Positions 1 to 7,473 of a DNA stretch of 64,000 bases are shown here, one piece after another; position 1 is the first letter of the stretch; each line of letters opens with the position of its first letter. The DNA is from Bacteroides fragilis. GTDB lineage: Bacteria > Bacteroidota > Bacteroidia > Bacteroidales > Bacteroidaceae. The position numbers and the translations under genes are program-made. The notes beneath the pieces were generated by a model. That model had not been told where the DNA came from and did not search any database. It worked only from the letters and a program-made list of their open reading frames with translations. The DNA lies in assembly GCF_002849695.1 (NCBI RefSeq), contig NZ_CP018937.1, positions 4,464,001 through 4,528,000 on the forward strand, in the 5' to 3' direction.

Positions 1-85
1 TTCCCACGATCGTTACTTTATAAATTCCCTTCTCCCTGGAAGACTTTTCACTTTCCATTTGTTAGATTATTCATAATGTGAGGGG

Positions 86-93
86 CAAATGTA
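86..93 (-). promoter_or_regulatory. possible leftward -7 element
   Basis: On the minus strand these bases read TACATTTG, a perfect TAnnTTTG element. It would drive a gene lying to the left of the window, divergent from rnr. I do not see a convincing -33 partner, so this is tentative. Confidence 0.3.
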
Positions 94-102
94 CATGAAA
101 AT

Positions 103-134
103 CTTGAATTATTAATATTTAATCGCTTACTTTG
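103..134 (+). promoter_or_regulatory. promoter of rnr
   Basis: CTTG at 103-106 and TTACTTTG at 127-134 are separated by 20 bases, the spacing of the Bacteroides -33/-7 promoter. The -7 has one mismatch to TAnnTTTG. The start codon of rnr is at 162, giving a leader of about 20-25 bases. Confidence 0.55.
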
Positions 135-161
135 TACTGATTGATATAAAACGAACCGATT

Positions 162-2306
162 ATGGCTAAAAAGAAAGAAAAAAAAGCCGGCAAAAGAATG
201 AAGAAGAAAGAACTGTCAAAGGTGGTTCTCGATTTCTTCCATGCCAAACAAGACGAGGTTATCAGCCTGAAATATATTTTCTCGGAACTGAAGTTAACCA
301 CTCATCCGCTAAAAATGCTCTGCATGGATATCCTGTCCGATCTCCTGGCCGATGACTACATTACCGAAGTAGATAAAAGCAAATATAAACTAAACAATCA
401 CGGTGTTGAAATGACCGGAACTTTCCAGCGTAAAAGCAACGGGAAGAACTCGTTTATCCCCGAAGGAGGCGGAGACCCAATTTTTGTCGCCGAGCGTAAC
501 TCCGCTCATGCGATGAATAACGATAAGGTGCGCATCGCCTTTTATGCCAAACGTCGCGGACGCGAGGCCGAGGGAGAAGTGATTGAGATACTGGAACGCG
601 CCAACGATACATTCGTCGGCACACTGGAAGTGGAGAAATCATATGCCTTCCTCGTCACGGAAAACCGTACGCTTGCCAACGACATCTTTATCCCTAAAGA
701 TAAACTGAAGGGCGGAAAGACCGGCGACAAGGCAGTGGTAAAGGTCACAGAGTGGCCGGACAAAGCTAAAAACCCGATCGGACAAGTGCTCGACATTCTT
801 GGCAAAGCCGGTGACAATACGACTGAGATGCACGCTATCCTGGCCGAATTCGGATTGCCATACGTCTATCCGCAGTCGGTAGAAAAAGCCGCAGATAAGA
901 TTCCCGCAGAGATTTCCGCCGAAGAAATAGCCCGCCGCGAAGACTTCCGGAAAGTAACCACCTTCACCATCGACCCGAAAGACGCCAAAGACTTTGACGA
1001 CGCTCTTTCCATCCGCCCGTTGAAGGACGGACTTTGGGAAGTCGGCGTACACATTGCCGACGTGACGCATTATGTCAAAGAGGGAAGCATCATCGACAAA
1101 GAAGCCGAAAAGCGTGCAACTTCCGTTTATCTGGTAGACCGCACCATACCGATGTTGCCCGAACGTCTCTGCAACTTCATCTGCTCGCTTCGCCCCAACG
1201 AAGAGAAACTTGCTTTCTCTGCCATATTCGATATCACGGAAAAAGGAGAAGTGAGAGACTCGCGCATTGTACACACGGTCATCGAATCGGACCGCCGCTT
1301 CACTTACGAAGAGGCGCAACAGATCATCGAAACCAAAGAGGGTGACTTCAAGGACGAGGTACTGATGCTCGACACCATAGCCAAGGCCTTGCGTGAAAAG
1401 CGTTTTGCGGCAGGAGCCATCAACTTCGACCGTTACGAAGTGAAATTCGAAATCGATGAAAAAGGAAAACCCATCAGCGTTTACTTTAAGGAATCCAAAG
1501 ATGCCAATAAGCTGGTAGAAGAGTTTATGCTGCTTGCCAACCGCACCGTAGCAGAGAAAATAGGCAAGGCACCCAAAGGAAAGAAGGCCAAAGTACTGCC
1601 TTACCGTATCCACGACCTTCCTGATCCGGAAAAGCTGGACAACCTCGCACAGTTCATCGCCCGTTTCGGTTACAGACTTCGCACAAGCGGAACCAAGACG
1701 GATGTCTCTAAATCGATCAATCACCTGTTGGACGACATACAAGGAAAGAAGGAAGAGAACCTGATTGAAACCGTATCTATCCGTGCCATGCAGAAAGCGC
1801 GTTACTCTACGCACAACATCGGTCATTATGGACTGGCTTTCGACTATTACACCCACTTCACCTCTCCTATCCGGCGTTTTCCGGACATGATGGTGCACCG
1901 GTTGGTAACCAAATATATGGATGGCGGACGCAGCGTATCGGAAACGAAGTACGAGGATCTGTGCGACCACAGTTCGAACATGGAACAGATTGCAGCCAAC
2001 GCCGAACGTGCTTCCATCAAATACAAACAGGTGGAGTTCATGAGCGAACATCTGGGACAGACTTATGACGGAGTGATCTCCGGCGTAACGGAATGGGGAC
2101 TTTACGTAGAACTGAACGAAAACAAATGTGAGGGCATGATACCTATCCGCGATCTGGACGATGATTATTACGAGTTCGACGAAAAGAACTACTGCCTGCG
2201 CGGTCGTCGCAAGAACCGTATCTACAGCCTGGGAGACGCGATCACCATCAAAGTGGCACGGGCCAATCTGGAGAAGAAACAACTGGACTTCGCACTGATA
2301 GAGTAA
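162..2306 (+). CDS. rnr: ribonuclease R
   Basis: This is a 3'-to-5' hydrolytic exoribonuclease of the RNB family, which degrades structured RNA in the cytoplasm. The 714-residue length is normal for Bacteroidetes RNase R. The N-terminus is lysine-rich, followed by a winged-helix/cold-shock region. The RNB catalytic motif DPKDAKDFDDALS lies at about residue 270 and carries the clustered aspartates that bind magnesium. A C-terminal S1 domain starts near residue 631 (DGVISGVTEWGLYVEL). The ATG follows a promoter at 103-134 and a strong intrinsic terminator follows the stop codon, so the gene is probably monocistronic. I see no missing catalytic residue. Confidence 0.97.
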   Translation: MAKKKEKKAGKRMKKKELSKVVLDFFHAKQDEVISLKYIFSELKLTTHPLKMLCMDILSDLLADDYITEVDKSKYKLNNHGVEMTGTFQRKSNGKNSFIPEGGGDPIFVAERNSAHAMNNDKVRIAFYAKRRGREAEGEVIEILERANDTFVGTLEVEKSYAFLVTENRTLANDIFIPKDKLKGGKTGDKAVVKVTEWPDKAKNPIGQVLDILGKAGDNTTEMHAILAEFGLPYVYPQSVEKAADKIPAEISAEEIARREDFRKVTTFTIDPKDAKDFDDALSIRPLKDGLWEVGVHIADVTHYVKEGSIIDKEAEKRATSVYLVDRTIPMLPERLCNFICSLRPNEEKLAFSAIFDITEKGEVRDSRIVHTVIESDRRFTYEEAQQIIETKEGDFKDEVLMLDTIAKALREKRFAAGAINFDRYEVKFEIDEKGKPISVYFKESKDANKLVEEFMLLANRTVAEKIGKAPKGKKAKVLPYRIHDLPDPEKLDNLAQFIARFGYRLRTSGTKTDVSKSINHLLDDIQGKKEENLIETVSIRAMQKARYSTHNIGHYGLAFDYYTHFTSPIRRFPDMMVHRLVTKYMDGGRSVSETKYEDLCDHSSNMEQIAANAERASIKYKQVEFMSEHLGQTYDGVISGVTEWGLYVELNENKCEGMIPIRDLDDDYYEFDEKNYCLRGRRKNRIYSLGDAITIKVARANLEKKQLDFALIE

Positions 2307-2376
2307 CACTTTGTCAAAATGATAATCGGGACCCGCTCAGATTGCCTTATTTCCGGCAAGAGTACGTCCGCAAAGA

Positions 2377-2413
2377 AAAATCGCCTTCCACACGGATCGG
2401 CGATTTTCTTTTT
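2377..2413 (+). terminator. intrinsic terminator of rnr
   Basis: AAAATCGCC (2377-2385) pairs with GGCGATTTT (2399-2407) and a T-rich tract follows. Confidence 0.8.
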
Positions 2414-2598
2414 ATTATCCGGATAGGGAAAGTTGGCACAAAAGCGAAAGCATAAGTACATAGAAGCCGGACAAAGAAAAAGAAATAAAGGATATAAGGA
2501 ATCATTTTATCTTTTCCTAAGCGCTCGCCATTCGGAAGCAACCAGAGAAATATATGGATTCACGCCGCTCCGAAACACCGGTAAAAGAAGATGTGAAA

Positions 2599-2752
2599 CA
2601 AGAGCCGGGATTTTCCGAAAAAGAAGTAAGCATTTCACCCGAAAGAAGTAAGCATTTTCGGAAAATGCTTACTTCTTTTCGAGAAAAGCAAGGGGCTTCA
2701 ACCCGAAAAGCCTGGGTTTCCGATCCCCTAAGCCCGGCTGTTGGAGTCCAAA
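2599..2752. repeat. intergenic hairpin array, 22-bp period
   Basis: The core AAGAAGTAAGCAT occurs at 2621 and 2643, and its exact reverse complement occurs at 2665, so the three are 22 bp apart. Bases 2642-2678 form an 18-bp perfect inverted repeat around one central G. The next units, at 2687, 2709 and 2731, are again 22 bp apart and each begins with AGC, although their cores differ. The array lies in the 838-base gap between rnr and the next gene. Overlapping open frames here have no family resemblance and look non-coding. Function is unknown. Confidence 0.7.
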
Positions 2753-2885
2753 AATCTGTTTTTGTGTTCCTGTGCTCCCTATCAGTCCGATAAAAGAGAA
2801 AGTACATGTAAGCGGAAACAGCCATTTACTTACTTTTTGAAATGAAACACAGACAAAACGTAGCAACCGGATTATCCGAAGAGTC

Positions 2886-3053
2886 CTAATATATAAAACT
2901 CATTCCGGTAATGTACCCAAGGTGCCGTGCAATTCTTTGATGAAGTGTAAATGCGACAGTTCTTCTTTTTACCATATACATTCGTACCCGCTTATCAACT
3001 CTGCTCATTGCCGCTTCATCATTTAGCATTTTAACAATAAAACCAATTTTCAT
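2886..3053 (-). CDS. possible 55-residue small protein
   Basis: Reading from ATG at 3053 leftward gives a basic 55-residue protein (MKIGFIVKMLNDEAAMSRVD...) rich in Arg and Met, ending in MSFIY. Codon choice looks coding-like (T-ending codons, no rare-codon clusters), but I recognise no domain. It lies divergent to the membrane-protein gene at 3146. It may be a decayed or very small gene. If it is not real, 2760-3070 holds nothing else I can identify. Confidence 0.25.
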   Translation of the reverse strand: MKIGFIVKMLNDEAAMSRVDKRVRMYMVKRRTVAFTLHQRIARHLGYITGMSFIY

Positions 3054-3076
3054 TCGGTCATCGGAATTAAAACAGT

Positions 3077-3084
3077 ATATTTGC
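3077..3084 (+). promoter_or_regulatory. -7 promoter element
   Basis: TATATTTG is a perfect TAnnTTTG match. A TTG codon at 3101 could open the downstream frame, but it lies only about 10 bases past the expected transcription start. That favours the ATG at 3146. Confidence 0.5.
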
Positions 3085-3145
3085 CGCCAACTAAACAAAG
3101 TTGGAATACGGAGTAAAACAACTCAATAAAAAGAACATCACAAAC

Positions 3146-3613
3146 ATGCTTGGAATAAAACTGATCATAGCAATACTATTTGTAATCATCGCATTACTCA
3201 GCATCTTCTTTATAATTATCAGAGCAATCAAGAATAATAAGAACTGGAAAATAATAGAACCTGAACTTATAAAGAAAGTTCAAGAGTCCACCAGGCAAGA
3301 AATTATACATACAATGACGTTAAACGCCAGCGACTCAACTGACTTCTCCAACGGCAAGGGTTTCTTACTATGGATAGCATTTACATCTGACTACACAGCT
3401 TTTATCAATAAGAGCTATATTGCCGATAGCGGTAATGGACATGTTTATCTTTCAAGAAGAATGGATACTTCAATGAAAAGATTAGAGAAAAGATTTATGG
3501 AACTTGAGTTCAGGAACAAGGAATCCGCAGAAATAATAAAATTAGACGTACTGGTCCGTCCCAAAGATATAGAGATACTAAGCGCATTTATTCCCAATAA
3601 AAAATCTTTGTAA
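3146..3613 (+). CDS. small single-pass membrane protein, unknown function
   Basis: The 155-residue protein starts MLGIKLIIAILFVIIALLS, one strong N-terminal transmembrane segment (about residues 3-24), followed by a short basic stretch (RAIKNNKNW). The remaining soluble region of about 125 residues has mixed alpha/beta character. No family is recognised. I chose ATG 3146 over the upstream TTG 3101 because of the promoter position and because the hydrophobic segment then sits at the N-terminus. The topology is probably inner-membrane anchored. The next gene (3738) is a secreted MORN protein; no functional link can be read from the sequence. Confidence 0.7.
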   Translation: MLGIKLIIAILFVIIALLSIFFIIIRAIKNNKNWKIIEPELIKKVQESTRQEIIHTMTLNASDSTDFSNGKGFLLWIAFTSDYTAFINKSYIADSGNGHVYLSRRMDTSMKRLEKRFMELEFRNKESAEIIKLDVLVRPKDIEILSAFIPNKKSL

Positions 3614-3737
3614 AGATTGACAGTACAAAGACCGATCGGGCAACCCTGTATCGAACGTACTTTCATCCGCTACGGCAGATAAAGGCAGAATGCAGATATT
3701 CCAATTATTTATTATCACAAAATAAACCAAGAAATCA

Positions 3738-4700
3738 ATGAAAAAAGTTATTCTTTTACTCTTACTCGGAGCATGGGTATTCACAAGTGTTGCTCAGGAA
3801 AAGGTATTTCAAGTAAACGAAGTGTCCGTCATTAACTATGGTGACGGACGGTTGCTGTTCCGGGAACTGAACGAGGAAAAAACACCATTACAGGGCGAAT
3901 ACCGCATCATCGACGGCTATCATTCGGAATATATCCTGGCTTCTTTCAAGAATGGCATGTACGACGGGCTATATCGCCATTTCAAGAGGAATGTCCTTGC
4001 GGAGGAAAGCACATACAAGGATGGATGGAGAGAAGGCTATCGTAAAACATATTATGGCGACGGCAAAACCCTGCAGGGCGAAGGAACGTTCGTGGAAGGA
4101 AAGTTGCACGGTGTCTGTAAGTCATACTATCAAAATGGAAAAGTCGAAACGGAGGTCTGCTATAAAATGGGAGACCAGGACGGATGCGACCGCAAATACA
4201 ATGAGGAAGGAAGCCTCGTGCGCGATACTTATTATAAAGATGGCAAGCCCGATGGAAATTGGGTGGAGCATCTGTCCGGTAGTATTGATTTCACCCGTCG
4301 CAGCAGCTATAAAAACGGATTGCTGACGGGCGAATATTCTGAAACGCTAAAGAATGGAAATCTCCGTAAAAAAGGTACTTACAAGGAAGGCAAAAAAGAC
4401 GGAATCTGGATCGAATATCGCCGTGATACGGGCATCCCCGAACGTTCGACTACCTACCAGGCAGGGGAAAAGACAGGAGAAGAGATTCGCTATTTCACTG
4501 ATGGAAAGCCCGAAAGCTCCAAAAATTACCTGAATGGCAAGTTGGAAGGCATTAGCCGCGAATATTATTATAGCAACGGCCAGCTAAAGTCGGAATTCAC
4601 CTACAAAGCCAACAAACAGCATGGCCCTTTTAAATATCTGAACGAGGACGGAACCGTCCGCGAAGCAGGCCGTTACGAAAACGATATGCGGAAAGAGTAA
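3738..4700 (+). CDS. secreted MORN-repeat protein (YwqK-like)
   Basis: The 320-residue protein begins with a signal peptide (MKKVILLLLLGAWVFTSVAQ) and then consists almost entirely of degenerate repeats of about 22-24 residues of the form Y-x-x-G-x-x-x-G-x-W/Y. Examples are YKDGWREGYRKTYY, FVEGKLHGVCKSYY, YKDGKPDGNW and YKEGKKDGIW. This is the MORN_2 pattern of the YwqK family, which is often annotated as a toxin-antitoxin antitoxin. No toxin partner is visible here, so I would not infer that role. The repeats form a beta-hairpin array, so a binding or scaffolding role in the periplasm or outer membrane is plausible. Confidence 0.85.
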   Translation: MKKVILLLLLGAWVFTSVAQEKVFQVNEVSVINYGDGRLLFRELNEEKTPLQGEYRIIDGYHSEYILASFKNGMYDGLYRHFKRNVLAEESTYKDGWREGYRKTYYGDGKTLQGEGTFVEGKLHGVCKSYYQNGKVETEVCYKMGDQDGCDRKYNEEGSLVRDTYYKDGKPDGNWVEHLSGSIDFTRRSSYKNGLLTGEYSETLKNGNLRKKGTYKEGKKDGIWIEYRRDTGIPERSTTYQAGEKTGEEIRYFTDGKPESSKNYLNGKLEGISREYYYSNGQLKSEFTYKANKQHGPFKYLNEDGTVREAGRYENDMRKE

Positions 4701-4771
4701 TTCTGCCGGAACCAGTATGGAAGGCGGTTTTACATTTATAGATAGGAATATGAATAAACACATTTGTTTTT

Positions 4772-5917
4772 ATGAATAGAAAGTGGATCTTAATAACATT
4801 GTGCATTATACTACTATCCGGTTGTATAAATTTTGGGAAACGTTCGTCCACTCCGAAGACTCAATCACCCGGCAACGAAACCGAACAATCAGAACACGCC
4901 ATCAGTCAGCATTGGATTGGGAGCTATTCTTTATATATCCTCTCAGGAGAAACCATTCAAGAAGATGCCAGCAACATCGGAGTCGGTTATGATTTTGAAA
5001 TTCAGGATTCGATGGTTTCTTTTACAGCAGAGGGCTTTCAGACGTTTTTCGTGTGTGAATGCTCGGTCCGGGAAAGCAAAGATCAGTTGTTGTTACTCTA
5101 CAAAAGAAAGATTGAAGAGACTACTACCGTACCTTTTAGAAACGAGGGCGATACGGTTGCCCTGATTATCTGCGAACAGGGAAAATATTATGTGCAAAGC
5201 CCGGTCATTCCGGTTGCCGGATGGGTTTACAATCAAAAGATATTGCTGGAGAAGGAGCCGGTTAATACATCAGAGGAATCGGATCATGACTCGATCCCGG
5301 AAATAACCTATTGCCACGAGGACTTTGAATATGGCACTGAAGAAGATCATTTAGACCGTTGGGTCATTCCCATTGACGAAGCTGAATTTTTAGCTGCATC
5401 GGCTAACTATAAGAACATACAGCCGGACAGCACGGTTCAGTTACCCACTGATCAAGGGAGCTATTCTGTTTCACTGGAAAATGGGCACACAAAAGTGTTA
5501 TCCGATTGCTATGAACAATCCGATGCGTATCGCAAATACCTATACAAAGGATATCTTGCAGAAATGAATTGTTATGTATTCGAATACGAAGGCCTTGAGT
5601 GGGAAGGAATTTCATACGTCTCTAAAGCGAACGGGGAAGAATACGGTCTCCGCACCCAAGCTTTGTTCTCTTTGAATCAGAATTGTTATTGTGTGGATGC
5701 ATGCACCGAGCTTGAAGGCGAAAGAGCCGGAATTATAAAGGTATTTCAGGTCTCAGGCGGCGAATTCAAATTCATGTTCGGCTTATGGTCGGACAAGATA
5801 TTCCCGCAAACCGTTTGCTGGAAGGATAACACCACTCTTTATGTGAAAGCCCTCCGGGAGGAAAATGGCGCAGATCAAACTTATTACTATAAGATACCTT
5901 TGGATCAGGTACAATGA
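4772..5917 (+). CDS. hypothetical lipoprotein
   Basis: The 381-residue protein has a classic lipoprotein signal: a short basic start, a hydrophobic stretch (WILITLCIILL) and the lipobox LSGC with Cys18. The mature part begins with a Ser/Thr/Gln/Asn-rich linker, then a mostly beta region without a family I recognise. It starts 71 bases after the MORN gene and a strong terminator follows, so the two may form one transcript. The product is expected on the outer membrane or in the periplasm. Confidence 0.75.
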   Translation: MNRKWILITLCIILLSGCINFGKRSSTPKTQSPGNETEQSEHAISQHWIGSYSLYILSGETIQEDASNIGVGYDFEIQDSMVSFTAEGFQTFFVCECSVRESKDQLLLLYKRKIEETTTVPFRNEGDTVALIICEQGKYYVQSPVIPVAGWVYNQKILLEKEPVNTSEESDHDSIPEITYCHEDFEYGTEEDHLDRWVIPIDEAEFLAASANYKNIQPDSTVQLPTDQGSYSVSLENGHTKVLSDCYEQSDAYRKYLYKGYLAEMNCYVFEYEGLEWEGISYVSKANGEEYGLRTQALFSLNQNCYCVDACTELEGERAGIIKVFQVSGGEFKFMFGLWSDKIFPQTVCWKDNTTLYVKALREENGADQTYYYKIPLDQVQ

Positions 5918-5941
5918 TTCGCTTTTGGTAAATGACCGATA

Positions 5942-5988
5942 AAGAGGCTGTCTCAAAATTTTATTTTTGAGTTCAGCCTCTTGTTTTA
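5942..5988 (+). terminator. intrinsic terminator
   Basis: AAGAGGCTG (5942-5950) pairs with CAGCCTCTT (5974-5982). An inner CTCAAAA/TTTTGAG stem extends the hairpin, and GTTTT follows. Confidence 0.75.
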
Positions 5989-6107
5989 TTGTCTATTGCT
6001 TTTCTTACCTAATCTTTTTATACTCTTTTCCCTCTTATTCTTTTATAATAAAGCAATCTTGTAATAATAACATCGTTCGTCCGACTATAAAGTAAAGATT
6101 AAAACAA

Positions 6108-6593
6108 ATGAAGTCGAACAAAAATGAATTTCTGAAGATGTTGACTGCCTATCAGGGGATTATCCACAAGGTAAACCGGGTATATTTCAGATCGGAAGCG
6201 GACAGAGAGGACAACTTTCAGGAAACCGTCTATCAGCTCTGGCGATCTTTCCCGGCATTGCAGAACAAGGAGAAACCCGCATCGTGGATCTATAGGGTAG
6301 CAATCAATACCTCTATTTCGAAAATAAGAAAGGATAGTCGCATCGAGTTCCATGACTCGCCTCCGGAGGGAGAGACCGTTGATCCTTGGGAACAGCAGGA
6401 ACAGGACGAAAACTGGCAAAGACTTGTCAATGCCCTTCAAAAGCTGAATGAAATAGACAAGTCCATCATGCTACTCTATATGGAAGACTATAGTTACGAA
6501 GAGATAGCCGGGATAGTGGGGATAAGCAGCTCCGCCGTCGGCGTAAAGATTCACAGGCTGAAAGGGCAATTACAAAAACAATTTAAAAAATAA
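6108..6593 (+). CDS. ECF-type RNA polymerase sigma factor
   Basis: The 161-residue protein has the sigma-70 region 2 (residues about 15-75, with FRSEADREDNFQETVYQLWRS and SWIYRVAINT) and region 4 (about 105-155, with IDKSIMLLYMEDYSYEEIAGIVGISSSAVGVKIHRLK, a helix-turn-helix). There is no region 1.1 or 3, as usual for group IV sigma factors. The following gene starts 6 bases after the stop and encodes a membrane protein without a recognisable anti-sigma zinc motif. The two are surely co-transcribed. By position, the partner is the candidate membrane regulator of this sigma factor. Confidence 0.92.
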   Translation: MKSNKNEFLKMLTAYQGIIHKVNRVYFRSEADREDNFQETVYQLWRSFPALQNKEKPASWIYRVAINTSISKIRKDSRIEFHDSPPEGETVDPWEQQEQDENWQRLVNALQKLNEIDKSIMLLYMEDYSYEEIAGIVGISSSAVGVKIHRLKGQLQKQFKK

Positions 6594-6599
6594 AGCGTA

Positions 6600-7196
6600 A
6601 TGGAAGCACATGACATTAAAGAAACCTGGAAAGCGGGAGTGGAAAAGAATATCAAACCGTATCCCGAAGAGAAACTGAGCGGGATGGTAATCAAATCCGC
6701 GAGAAAATCAATCAAAACAGTGTATCCCGGAACCGTCTTCCGACTCGTTGTGGTAGCCGTGGTTGTTTATCTTATTATAATGCTGTTTATAAGAGAGCAA
6801 AGCATGGAAAGAGCGTACGTGGATATAGCCGCTTTGGCCGTATTGTCCGTTTCCTATTTCCTTTGGGAACGTTCCGCTTACAGAATGCGGAAATACACCA
6901 ACGGCATGGCTGTAAAGGAATGGTTGGAATACCGGATAAAAGAAGTTGAGAAAGACGTCAAATTCAATACCAAATATGGTTGGATCGTATATACGTGTTC
7001 CTTTCTCTCGGCAATAGGCTTCTATGTGTTCTATCTGATGGCAATGAATATAACTCCCGGCATATTGAACGTTGTAGTTGTCCCACTCGGCATAGCCATT
7101 TACCTGCTGATCATAGACCGTTCTTTAGGACGGAATTACCGGAAAACCCTCCGTGAACTGAAAGATTTATATAAACAGTTTGAAGTGGAGGATTGA
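6600..7196 (+). CDS. multi-pass membrane protein coupled to the sigma factor
   Basis: The 198-residue protein has a soluble N-terminus of about 45 residues (MEAHDIKETWKAGVEKN...), then hydrophobic segments at about 48-65, 75-90, 128-148 and 152-170, and a charged C-terminal tail (RKTLRELKDLYKQFEVED). It starts 6 bases after the ECF sigma gene. The layout of a cytoplasmic N-terminus followed by membrane helices matches a membrane anti-sigma factor, but there is no HxxxCxxC zinc anti-sigma motif and no family I can name. The anti-sigma role is therefore a positional guess. Confidence 0.75.
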   Translation: MEAHDIKETWKAGVEKNIKPYPEEKLSGMVIKSARKSIKTVYPGTVFRLVVVAVVVYLIIMLFIREQSMERAYVDIAALAVLSVSYFLWERSAYRMRKYTNGMAVKEWLEYRIKEVEKDVKFNTKYGWIVYTCSFLSAIGFYVFYLMAMNITPGILNVVVVPLGIAIYLLIIDRSLGRNYRKTLRELKDLYKQFEVED

Positions 7197-7304
7197 AAAC
7201 AACTATATCAAGGAAACGAATCATCATCGAGCAGGCACAGGCACTTACTATAAGCACCGGTACATCCCCATCCGACCGGAAATCAGAAAGTAAAAAAACA
7301 AGTA

Positions 7305-7370
7305 GACCCGGTCTGTCGGAAGATGAAAGTCGGAAAGACGGACTTTTATCTTCCGGCCGATCCCGGAAAA
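7305..7370. repeat. nested hairpin, three 22-bp units
   Basis: CGGAAGAT (7317-7324) pairs with ATCTTCCG (7348-7355), and an inner GAAAGTC/GGACTTT stem extends it. Divided into 22-bp units from 7305, unit 2 is self-complementary and unit 3 is close to the reverse complement of unit 1. It lies between the sigma operon and the convergent GH95 gene and could act as a bidirectional transcription end. There is no clear U-tract. Confidence 0.5.
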
Positions 7371-7473
7371 GAGGAAAGATTATTATCCCAAGCATCCATC
7401 AACGTTCTTGCTGAAAGGTGAAAAAGAGAAATGACGCCGCTTCAGAGACAGCCGGTCATTGCCCCATGCCGGA

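Noticed and set aside
639..2309. A 556-codon open frame antisense to rnr
   Set aside because: It lies wholly opposite a full-length, well-conserved RNase R gene, and its translation shows no domain or signal; long antisense frames are expected from rnr codon bias.
2433..2793. Overlapping small plus-strand frames in the gap after rnr
   Set aside because: They run through the rnr terminator region and the 22-bp array, so their residues are dictated by the repeats; no promoter or family resemblance.
3738..4700. Antitoxin of a toxin-antitoxin pair
   Set aside because: YwqK-like proteins are often named so, but this one is secreted and has no toxin gene beside it.
7193..7414. A 73-codon frame after the sigma operon
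   Set aside because: It begins at the preceding stop and reads through the nested hairpin at 7305-7370; composition is polar and repeat-driven.
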